Shown here piece after piece: positions 8,169-14,917 of a stretch of DNA of 64,000 bases. The position numbers and the translations under genes were made by a program. The notes below the pieces were generated by a model, which saw only the letters and a program-made list of their open reading frames with translations, did no database searches and was not told the origin of the DNA. The stretch comes from Bacteroides sp. GM023 (GTDB taxonomy: Bacteria; Bacteroidota; Bacteroidia; Bacteroidales; Bacteroidaceae), in NCBI RefSeq assembly GCF_014750685.1, contig NZ_JAAXGE010000011.1:1-64000 (forward strand), given 5' to 3'. How positions within the stretch are numbered: the stretch's first letter is position 1; each line of letters starts with the position of its first letter.

Positions 8169-9506
8169 TTAATGTTCGTGGCTGTGTGCGGGAATCGCAT
8201 TGCTTGCGCTTGCCAGTCTCACCTGATAAGCCCCTTCGGTCACCACGCGGTCGCCGGGCTTCACACCTGTAAGAATTTGCACACTCTTGCCATTGTCGGC
8301 ACCAATCGTAACTTCTTGTTTTTTATAACCTTCTTCGTCAAGTTGCAGATATACGAAGTAAATGCCCTGTTCCTCTGTCAGCGCAGTGCGCGGAAGCGAA
8401 ATCACATTCTCCATCGGCGAAGAAAGCAGGAATACTTCTACAAAAGAACCGGGAATCACCTCCCCTTTATTGTCAAACTCAAACGTGACAGGCACGTAAA
8501 AGGAATTATCTCCGGCAGCCTTGCCGAAAGAGAGCAGTCGGCCGTTCAATGCTTTCAGTTCGTACACCTGGTTATTATATGGTGTCTGAAAGTTTGCCGA
8601 ATTAATCGTACGAAGATACGTGTAATACTTCTCAGATACCTCCGCGCGAAGGAACAGGCGACGATTCTGCGTCACGCTTACCAACGGCTGGCCGATAGTC
8701 ACGTAATCTCCTTCTTTCACGAGAATACTTTTCACGTATCCGGCAATAGGAGCGGTGATGTTCTGTCCGATGGCCGAATGGTTCTTGGAGAGGGCTTCGT
8801 AGCTGATGCGTGCGTTTTCGTAACTCTGTTCAGCCTGCGCAAAATCCTTGTCGGATACAATCTTGTTTTGGACAAGCGCTTTCATGCGTTCGTACTCTTT
8901 CTTCGACACTTCGTAGGCGATACGTGCACGCTGCACCGGGTCGCCGTCGGCAATGTTGTGCGAAGAAATCGTGATGAGAGGAGTGCCGTTGCCGACGCTC
9001 ATTCCTTCCGTCACCTTGCCACGGAAAGAAACAACGCCGGCTACTGTAGCTACGGCAACCGATTCGTCTCCCTGCGCAGCCAGCACTTGTCCGCTGGTCT
9101 TGATCACCTGTTGGAAAGGAGCAGGCTCAACGGCGCTCACTTTCACTCCGGCTGCGTCGGCTTTCGCTTTCGGAAGAATAATTTCATCACTGTGGGCTTC
9201 TGCGCCTTCCTTGTGGCTGTCGGTTGCTCCGTGGCTGTGGTCGCCGCTACATTCGCCGCCGTGGGCGCTGTGGTCGTGGCCTTCAGCTTCGTGGTTGTGA
9301 CCTTCTGCTGCATGGTCGTGACCTTCGTGACCTTCAGCCGCATGGTCGTGACCTTCGTGACCTTCAGCCGCATGGTTGTGACTTTCTGTCGCATGATTAT
9401 GTCCCTCCGCTTCGTGGTCATGCTCGTTGTGTGTGTGTGTGACGGTACTATTGCAAGCCCCCAAGACGAACAGTCCCAGGACTCCGATAAAAATAAATTT
9501 CTTCAT
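8169..9506 (-). CDS. cusB: His-rich periplasmic adaptor lipoprotein, CusB/CzcB (HlyD) family
   Basis: 445 residues. A lipoprotein signal (LFVLGAC, Cys18) anchors it to a membrane. Residues about 24-95 are a metal-binding tail with many HxH/HDH/HNH clusters in repeated units such as AEGHEGHDHA. Then come the lipoyl-like and helical hairpin regions (about 125-260) and the beta-barrel and membrane-proximal domains to the C-terminus, which also ends in histidines (HSHEH). It bridges the RND pump and the outer membrane channel, and the His tail could load metal onto the pump. First gene of the efflux operon: a -7 box lies 46 nt upstream. Confidence 0.92.
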   Translation of the reverse strand: MKKFIFIGVLGLFVLGACNSTVTHTHNEHDHEAEGHNHATESHNHAAEGHEGHDHAAEGHEGHDHAAEGHNHEAEGHDHSAHGGECSGDHSHGATDSHKEGAEAHSDEIILPKAKADAAGVKVSAVEPAPFQQVIKTSGQVLAAQGDESVAVATVAGVVSFRGKVTEGMSVGNGTPLITISSHNIADGDPVQRARIAYEVSKKEYERMKALVQNKIVSDKDFAQAEQSYENARISYEALSKNHSAIGQNITAPIAGYVKSILVKEGDYVTIGQPLVSVTQNRRLFLRAEVSEKYYTYLRTINSANFQTPYNNQVYELKALNGRLLSFGKAAGDNSFYVPVTFEFDNKGEVIPGSFVEVFLLSSPMENVISLPRTALTEEQGIYFVYLQLDEEGYKKQEVTIGADNGKSVQILTGVKPGDRVVTEGAYQVRLASASNAIPAHSHEH

Positions 9507-9551
9507 AAATGATATTTTCCTACTAAATTTTACTGTTTTTGATTTACGCTA

Positions 9552-9559
9552 CAAAGATA
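9552..9559 (-). promoter_or_regulatory. -7 box (TATCTTTG) for the cusBAC operon
   Basis: Reverse complement CAAAGATA, exact TAnnTTTG match, 46 nt before the cusB ATG. It suggests the efflux operon starts at cusB rather than at the His-rich gene upstream. Confidence 0.6.
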
Positions 9560-9595
9560 AAGTAACGCGGATGCAACAGATTTGCATTCACGTTT

Positions 9596-10024
9596 TTACG
9601 CAAAAACAGAGTAGGGAGGGGCGCGAAGAGAAGTGGCACGGGGAGTATCCGTACCATGCAGAGAGTCTCGGTAGACGTAGTAGTTCTTGACCCGTCTCTC
9701 TTGCGGTCGCAGTAAATGTTCTATGATTACATCCGTAAACAGTGTAGCGATGAATACGTAATCCGGTCCGCTGTCAGTGTGTATGGATGGGATAGGCGAT
9801 TGAAACCTTGTCAGGCATTCGCTGTTACAGCAGGAATCGCTTCCGGGCTGATGGTTTTGGTGGTGATGGTGATTGTGCATGGGACACTGCTGTTCGACCG
9901 GCAAGTCCTGTTTCATGCAAATCATTCCGTTGGGGTGGTGATGATGGGGAATAACTGCCGCCACCAACATGATGATGTTGATAAAAAACAGCAGAGTTAC
10001 TATAATTCGTTTCTTCCCTTTCAT
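9596..10024 (-). CDS. Exported His/Cys-rich small protein (DUF6769-like)
   Basis: 142 residues. A signal peptide or N-terminal helix spans about 1-26. Two histidine clusters (HHHHPNG near 27 and HNHHHHQNHQ near 50-59) and a Cys pair (SCCNSEC near 65) are plausible metal ligands. It lies directly upstream of the efflux operon on the same strand, so a role as periplasmic metal chaperone, sensor or buffer is likely by context. It may be read from the promoter of the preceding zeta-toxin pair, since only 17 bp separate it from that pair. No enzymatic motif is visible. Confidence 0.75.
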   Translation of the reverse strand: MKGKKRIIVTLLFFINIIMLVAAVIPHHHHPNGMICMKQDLPVEQQCPMHNHHHHQNHQPGSDSCCNSECLTRFQSPIPSIHTDSGPDYVFIATLFTDVIIEHLLRPQERRVKNYYVYRDSLHGTDTPRATSLRAPPYSVFA

Positions 10025-10041
10025 CCTTTCTTTTAGAGAAA

Positions 10042-10242
10042 TTATTCTTTTAGTGGTTCTTTTTCTTTTTCTTGCAAGCGTTCCAGCAATTCTGTTGCCG
10101 AGACATAAATAACTTTTCCATCCGGTGTCCCCTGACTCAAGAGTTTACCGTTTCGTGCATTTTTCTCCAACAGTCGTTTTTCCGCCAACTGAAGTCCACG
10201 CCGTAATTTATCGCTCAATTCCTGCCTTTCATTCTCTGACAT
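10042..10242 (-). CDS. Small partner protein of a zeta-toxin-like ATPase
   Basis: 66 residues from the ATG at 10242. A longer reading from 10275 adds 11 residues. It overlaps the end of the ATPase gene by 14 bp, which suggests translational coupling. The sequence is mostly charged helix (SENERQELSDKLRRGLQLAEKR) followed by a short strand segment (DGKVIYVSATELLERLQ). Position suggests an antitoxin or regulator for the ATPase, although classical epsilon antitoxins precede their zeta toxin. Function is unproven. Confidence 0.65.
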   Translation of the reverse strand: MSENERQELSDKLRRGLQLAEKRLLEKNARNGKLLSQGTPDGKVIYVSATELLERLQEKEKEPLKE

Positions 10243-10813
10243 AATTCTTGATGCATTTAAAAAGTTCAAGTTCATATATCTGTTCCTCGCCGTGTCGGGA
10301 GCCTTCAGCTACAATCACCCGAGGAGAAACACTGTTGTCAGCCAACAACCAATAGTCTACGCGCGGCATGTATATCTGAAACAGATTATTAATACCTGCC
10401 TGATAGCGGCGGTAGATAACGTCCATAGGCACATTGTGCCCTCCTTCATTGACCCGTTGCAACACACGGTTGACAGCAAGTTCCGGTGAGTTCAGCCAAA
10501 AATAAATCAAACTGACCTTGTATCCGTCACTCTGTGCTCTGTTGATGAGCCGGGTGTATGAGCGCGTTGCCAATGTAGTTTCGATAGAGAAACTAACTTT
10601 GGCGGCTAATAGTTCATCAATGCGTTTCAACATCAGACGTCCGGCTTCTATCGCCATACTTTCCGGGTTAAAAGGAGACAACCCCTTGGCAATCTCGTCC
10701 GCATTTACAAACTCTTTGCATAGCAGGATTTCAGGCAGTACGGTGTAGGAAGCGGTGGTTTTACCAGCCCCGTTACATCCGCTTATAATGTATAACCGCC
10801 TTGCTTCATCCAT
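10229..10813 (-). CDS. Zeta-toxin-like P-loop kinase/ATPase
   Basis: 194 residues from the ATG at 10813 (MDEARR...). The longer reading from 10855 starts inside the promoter and is unlikely. The Walker A motif GCNGAGKTT sits at about 12-20, followed by NADEIAKGLSPFNPE and FSIETTLATRSY, the pattern of zeta-toxin/UDP-GlcNAc-kinase-like proteins. Zeta toxins phosphorylate UDP-N-acetylglucosamine and block wall synthesis. Whether this chromosomal version is toxic is unknown. Other members of this fold are plain AAA-like ATPases. Confidence 0.75.
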   Translation of the reverse strand: MDEARRLYIISGCNGAGKTTASYTVLPEILLCKEFVNADEIAKGLSPFNPESMAIEAGRLMLKRIDELLAAKVSFSIETTLATRSYTRLINRAQSDGYKVSLIYFWLNSPELAVNRVLQRVNEGGHNVPMDVIYRRYQAGINNLFQIYMPRVDYWLLADNSVSPRVIVAEGSRHGEEQIYELELFKCIKNYVRE

Positions 10814-10844
10814 TTTTTCTAAGTACCTGCTATAAATAATGTTA

Positions 10845-10852
10845 CAAATATA
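10845..10852 (-). promoter_or_regulatory. -7 box (TATATTTG) for the zeta-like gene
   Basis: Reverse complement CAAATATA. Predicted transcription begins near 10838, after the alternative ATG at 10855, which supports the start at 10813. Confidence 0.55.
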
Positions 10853-10900
10853 CAAATACTTTTCTTTCCTCTACAGCCGATACCTTCTTTTTATCATTTA

Positions 10901-12538
10901 TTATTTCTTTTCCAGCTCCTGCAACGAATCCATTTTCTTCTTTTCGAGGAACTCGTAGATGCCGCAAAGGTGCTCCGTCACCTTCTGATTGCCAAACTCA
11001 TACACCTTCGTCACCAGTCCGTCGAGGAAGTCACGGTCGTGCGAAACGACAATCAGCGTGCCGTCAAAATCGAGCAGCGCCTGCTTCAGAATATCCTTCG
11101 TCTTCATGTCGAGATGATTCGTCGGCTCATCGAGAATCAGCAGATTGACCGGTTCCAGCAGCAACTTTATCATCGCCAACCGCGTGCGCTCACCACCGGA
11201 CAACACTTTCACTTTCTTCATCGACTCCTCCGGCCCGCCAAACATGAAAGCACCCAGCAAATCCCGAATCTTGTTCCGAATCTCGCCCTTCGCCACATCA
11301 TCAATCGTCTGAAACACCGTCAGATTCTCATCCATCAGCGAAGCCTGATTCTGCGCGAAATACCCAATCTGCACATTATGTCCCAGCGTCAGCGTACCGT
11401 CATGCTCGATTTCCCGCATGATACACTTCACGAGCGTAGACTTACCCTCACCGTTCTTGCCGACAAAAGCCACCTTATCCCCGCGCTCAATCGTCAGATT
11501 CGCGTTGCGGAACACCGTCTTGTCACCATACGTCTTCCCGACACCATCCATTATCACCGGATAACTGCCCGAACGGGGCGAAGGCGGAAATTTCAACCGC
11601 AATGCCGAAGTATCTTCCTCGTCCACTTCCAGCAACTCCAGTTTCTCCAGCATCTTCACACGGCTCTGCACCTGCAACGTCTTCGAATACGTTCCCTTGA
11701 ACCGCTCGATAAACTCCGTCGTCTCGGCGATAAACTTCTGCTGCTCGTCATACGCCTTCTGTTGCTGCACCCGGCGCTCCTTGCGCAGTTGCAGATACTG
11801 CGAGTAATTCACTTTATAGTCATAGATGCGCCCCATCGTCACCTCGATAGTACGCGTCGTGATATTATCCACAAACTTGCGGTCGTGACTAATCACAATC
11901 ACCGCTTTACCATTATTTATCAGAAAATCCTCCAGCCACTGGATGGACTCAATATCCAAGTGATTCGTCGGCTCATCGAGCAACAACACGTCCGGTTTCT
12001 GCAACAGCAACTTCGCCAGCTCGATACGCATCCGCCATCCGCCGCTGAAATCACTCGTCTGACGCTGGAAATCCGCCCGCTTGAACCCCAGTCCGAGCAA
12101 AGCCTTCTCCACATCTTCCTCATAATTCGTGGCATCAATCGAATAAAACTTCTCACTCAGCGTCGATACTTCCTCAATCAGTGCCATATAACTGTCGCTC
12201 TCGTAATCCGTCCGCGTCTCCAACTCCTTGTTCAACCGCTCGATTTGCGCTTCCATCTCGTGCAGATGCGCGAACGCCTGTGCTGTTTCTTCAAACACCG
12301 TCCGTCCGTCTTCCGTCATCAAGTGCTGCGGCAGATACGCTACCACGCAATCTTTGGGAGCCGAAACCCTGCCGCGGGTAGGCTGCCGCGCACCCGCCAA
12401 AATTTTCAGCAGTGTACTTTTACCAGCCCCGTTCTTACCCATCAGGGCGATGCGGTCTTTCTCATTAATAACGAAGGAAATGTCACTAAATAAAGCAGCG
12501 CCGCCAAACTCTACGGCCAATCCGTCAACAGAAATCAT
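10901..12538 (-). CDS. ABC-F family ATPase (ribosome-associated)
   Basis: 545 residues with two ABC cassettes and no membrane segments. Cassette 1: Walker A GKNGAGKS (about 35-42), signature DFSGGWRMRIELAKLL, Walker B LLLDEPTNHLD. A charged helical linker (about 240-310, RKERRVQQQKAYDEQQKF) follows. Cassette 2: Walker A GKNGEGKS, signature LSGGERTRLAMI, Walker B LILDEPTNHLD. ABC-F proteins act on the ribosome E site to relieve stalling, and some protect against antibiotics. The linker looks like the housekeeping YdiF/Uup/ABCF3 type rather than a dedicated resistance determinant. A -7 box (CAAAGATA reversed, 12561-12568) precedes it. Confidence 0.9.
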   Translation of the reverse strand: MISVDGLAVEFGGAALFSDISFVINEKDRIALMGKNGAGKSTLLKILAGARQPTRGRVSAPKDCVVAYLPQHLMTEDGRTVFEETAQAFAHLHEMEAQIERLNKELETRTDYESDSYMALIEEVSTLSEKFYSIDATNYEEDVEKALLGLGFKRADFQRQTSDFSGGWRMRIELAKLLLQKPDVLLLDEPTNHLDIESIQWLEDFLINNGKAVIVISHDRKFVDNITTRTIEVTMGRIYDYKVNYSQYLQLRKERRVQQQKAYDEQQKFIAETTEFIERFKGTYSKTLQVQSRVKMLEKLELLEVDEEDTSALRLKFPPSPRSGSYPVIMDGVGKTYGDKTVFRNANLTIERGDKVAFVGKNGEGKSTLVKCIMREIEHDGTLTLGHNVQIGYFAQNQASLMDENLTVFQTIDDVAKGEIRNKIRDLLGAFMFGGPEESMKKVKVLSGGERTRLAMIKLLLEPVNLLILDEPTNHLDMKTKDILKQALLDFDGTLIVVSHDRDFLDGLVTKVYEFGNQKVTEHLCGIYEFLEKKKMDSLQELEKK

Positions 12539-12560
12539 ACTATTCTTTTAAATTGAAGCG

Positions 12561-12568
12561 CAAAGATA
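12561..12568 (-). promoter_or_regulatory. -7 box (TATCTTTG) for the ABC-F gene
   Basis: Exact TAnnTTTG match on the minus strand, 23 nt before the ATG at 12538. Confidence 0.55.
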
Positions 12569-12654
12569 GCGAAATATATGAATCTTTTTTATAACTTGCG
12601 GGCTGAAAAAAGTACTAATCTGAAAAACAGATAAAATAACAATAGTAAAACAAT

Positions 12655-13053
12655 ATGGAAGGCGTACAACCCAATGAATTCCGTCCACTGATTTTGGTGG
12701 CCGAAGATGATGACAGTAACTTCAAATTAATCAAAGCCATCATAGGTAAAAAATGTGATATCGAATGGGCTAGAAATGGAGAAGAAATGGTACAGTTGTT
12801 TAAAGAACACCATGGAAGAACCAAAGCGATGCTTATGGACATCAAAATGCCGGTTATGAACGGATTGGAAGCGACGAAGATAATCCGTGAGTCCAATACC
12901 GAAATACCTATCATCATGCAGACAGCCTATGCTTTCAGCTCCGACAAGGAAAACGCGATGAACGCGGGAGCGACGGAAGTATTGGTGAAACCCATTACCT
13001 TGGGCATCCTCCGCACTACACTGAGTAAATACTTGCCCGACTTGCAGTGGTAA
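12655..13053 (+). CDS. Stand-alone receiver-domain response regulator
   Basis: 132 residues, only a CheY-like receiver with no output domain. The acidic pocket is DD (19-20), the phosphoacceptor is D62 in MLMDIKMPVMNG, the switch Thr is T90 and the invariant Lys is K112 (VKPIT). It probably relays phosphate or acts by protein contact. No kinase is adjacent. The nearest one is the phase-variable kinase 11 kb away, which lacks a receiver of its own. A link between them is speculative. Confidence 0.9.
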   Translation: MEGVQPNEFRPLILVAEDDDSNFKLIKAIIGKKCDIEWARNGEEMVQLFKEHHGRTKAMLMDIKMPVMNGLEATKIIRESNTEIPIIMQTAYAFSSDKENAMNAGATEVLVKPITLGILRTTLSKYLPDLQW

Positions 13054-13067
13054 GGAACCTTGCTTTG

Positions 13068-13155
13068 CAATGGTTGGAAACTGACTTTTGTAATGGTTGG
13101 AAACTGACTTTAGCATTAGCAGGAAACATTGCTTTAGCATTAGCCGGAAATTTTT
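13068..13155. repeat. Four degenerate ~23-bp tandem repeats after the response regulator
   Basis: Units alternate an AATGGTTGGAAACTGACTTT form and an AGCATTAGCMGGAAA form, about 22-24 bp each. They start just beyond the stop codon of the response regulator. Confidence 0.7.
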
Positions 13156-13225
13156 ACTTAAAGAAAATTAATAGGCAACAGAAGAAAAAAAGAACCATCC
13201 GGTAGAAATACGGTATGATAAAAAT

Positions 13226-13257
13226 AAAATAGGCGAACCTCACGGTTGGCCTATTTT
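13226..13257. terminator. Bidirectional terminator hairpin between response regulator and susD
   Basis: A 14-bp stem with one mismatch (AAAATAGGCGAACC and its partner) and a TCAC loop, flanked by A and T runs, separates the convergent genes. A smaller hairpin (13281-13297 region) also lies before the susD stop. Confidence 0.75.
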
Positions 13258-13334
13258 TGTTCGCTTCTGTAAATTTGTTAGAGTTCAGAAACGACTCTAT
13301 GTAAAGTCTCTCCTTTGAGAGATGTAAAGTACGA

Positions 13335-14897
13335 TTATCGGCTTCCGCCTGCCCACCAAACAGCTTCACTATATACATAGTCACCATTGCCATAAGCAGC
13401 TTTCACTTCCGGGTTGGCAGTCGTGTCACTGTTTCCGTAAGGATAGCGCAGCGGGAATTTAGTCGTGTTGAGCGGGTTGGACAACGTGATGAAGTTCTCG
13501 TTCAGACCTTTCATACGACGGATGTCATTGTATGTTTCAGTAGCTTCGCCCGAAGTGCCCCACAGAGCCAGGTACTTCTGAATCATTGTTTCCTGTAGCG
13601 GATTGGCTGTGTATCTAGCCTTCACTACATTGTCGAAATACTCTTTGGCATTTGTGTCGGTGAACGGAACTGAAGCATTAGGCGTCAGACTGCTTCCTAA
13701 TTCCTTGATAGCGATACTGATACTGTTTTCAGCATTCAGCAATCCGGCAACTACCGCATCTTTCAGCGCGCTTTCCGCGTCACGTCCTAAGCGAGCCAAT
13801 GCTTCCGCTTTGAGGAACAGCAGTTCGTGGTAGCTCATCAACAAAGTAGGCGCAATCTTGGCATACATAAATGCGGAAATACCATATTTTGAAGTACTCT
13901 GGTCCGGCGTACCGTTAGGAGCAGGCATCAAAGCAGCGTCACCGGCACTTACCTGTGTACGTTTCTGGCTAGCCACCGGAGAGAAGAACGCACGGTCTGC
14001 ACGCGGGTCACCGATAGATGTCAACTTGTTGCACAAGCTTTGGCTCGCTCCGAGTGCCGCGCGTGATGCGTAGAAGCCGTAGAGCGGGTTGATGTTGCTG
14101 GCGTCATAGATAGCGAAAGCAGCCTGGTCGTCGGCCGACTCGAATGACTTGCTCACATATTCGAGCACCTTTTCCAAATCCGCGTTCTTGTTGCTCGAAC
14201 GGGCAATCAGTCTCATGGTGTAACGAGCCTTCAGTCCGTAAGCAAACTTCAGCCACTTGTCCGCGTCTCCTGCGTACAGGAAATCCTGAAGCGAAACGTC
14301 CGCCAAGTCATCTTTCTGAAGATTCACGATAGCATCGTCCAGATACGCCATCAGTTGCGTATAGATTTCCTGCTGCGTATCCATTTTCGGAGTCAGGTAG
14401 ACCGGCGAGCCGTTTTCGTCTACCAAGGCAGCCTGGCTGCAAGGAGCATCGCCGAAGAAATCCGTCAGCAAAGCGCAGTTGTAGGCAGCCATCACTTGGC
14501 CCATACCTTTGGTGAGGTCGTTGCCGTGGTCTCTTCCGCCTGCGCTGCACTGGTTGATGATGATGCGCGCGTTTTTGAGAGTAGAGTAGATGCCGTTCCA
14601 CACATTATTATAGGTAGATGAAGACGACGGTTCGTTCTCGCGTACTTCAGCGTAAAAAAGCTGGTTGTCAACGCCTGTTTCATATTCCACGTAAGCGGAA
14701 GCATACGTGTTGAGGTCACCGCTGGAGTTGGAGAAAGCGGTGGAAGTAATTACGTCTGTCAAGATAAATCTCGCAGCAACACTGGTGGTGTGGTCGTGGT
14801 CCTTATTGATTCTGTCCATCGTGTCCTCAGAGCAAGCGGAGAACAGAGACAGCGTGGCAACCGCCAGTACACCTGTTATTTTATTGTATCTTTTCAT
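13335..14897 (-). CDS. SusD/RagB-family surface lipoprotein (SusD-like_2)
   Basis: 520 residues. A lipoprotein signal with LFSAC (Cys22) would place it on the outer face of the outer membrane, capping the SusC barrel and binding the substrate. The sequence matches the SusD-like_2 branch (EDTMDRINKDHDHTTSVAARFILTDV; NVWNGIYSTLKNARIIINQC; later TPR-like helices and MSYHELLFLKAEALARLG). It lies 20 bp after susC and is co-transcribed, so its expression should follow the inversion switch upstream of susC. No glycoside hydrolase or regulator is next to the pair, so the substrate cannot be read from context. Confidence 0.93.
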   Translation of the reverse strand: MKRYNKITGVLAVATLSLFSACSEDTMDRINKDHDHTTSVAARFILTDVITSTAFSNSSGDLNTYASAYVEYETGVDNQLFYAEVRENEPSSSSTYNNVWNGIYSTLKNARIIINQCSAGGRDHGNDLTKGMGQVMAAYNCALLTDFFGDAPCSQAALVDENGSPVYLTPKMDTQQEIYTQLMAYLDDAIVNLQKDDLADVSLQDFLYAGDADKWLKFAYGLKARYTMRLIARSSNKNADLEKVLEYVSKSFESADDQAAFAIYDASNINPLYGFYASRAALGASQSLCNKLTSIGDPRADRAFFSPVASQKRTQVSAGDAALMPAPNGTPDQSTSKYGISAFMYAKIAPTLLMSYHELLFLKAEALARLGRDAESALKDAVVAGLLNAENSISIAIKELGSSLTPNASVPFTDTNAKEYFDNVVKARYTANPLQETMIQKYLALWGTSGEATETYNDIRRMKGLNENFITLSNPLNTTKFPLRYPYGNSDTTANPEVKAAYGNGDYVYSEAVWWAGGSR

Positions 14898-14917
14898 AAT
14901 TTCTTTCGTTTAGCTAA

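Noticed and set aside
8109..9512. 467-codon open frame opposite cusB
   Set aside because: Arises from the His-rich and biased codons of cusB on the other strand; no domain is recognisable.
9716..10036. Rightward frame opposite the His-rich protein
   Set aside because: The minus-strand reading has a signal peptide and His clusters; the plus-strand frame has no such features.
10970..12493. 507-codon open frame opposite the ABC-F gene
   Set aside because: Shadow frame of a conserved two-cassette ATPase; no homology or start signals.
13154..13393. 79-codon leftward frame near the end of susD
   Set aside because: Overlaps the terminator hairpin and the susD 3' end in another frame; no start signals.
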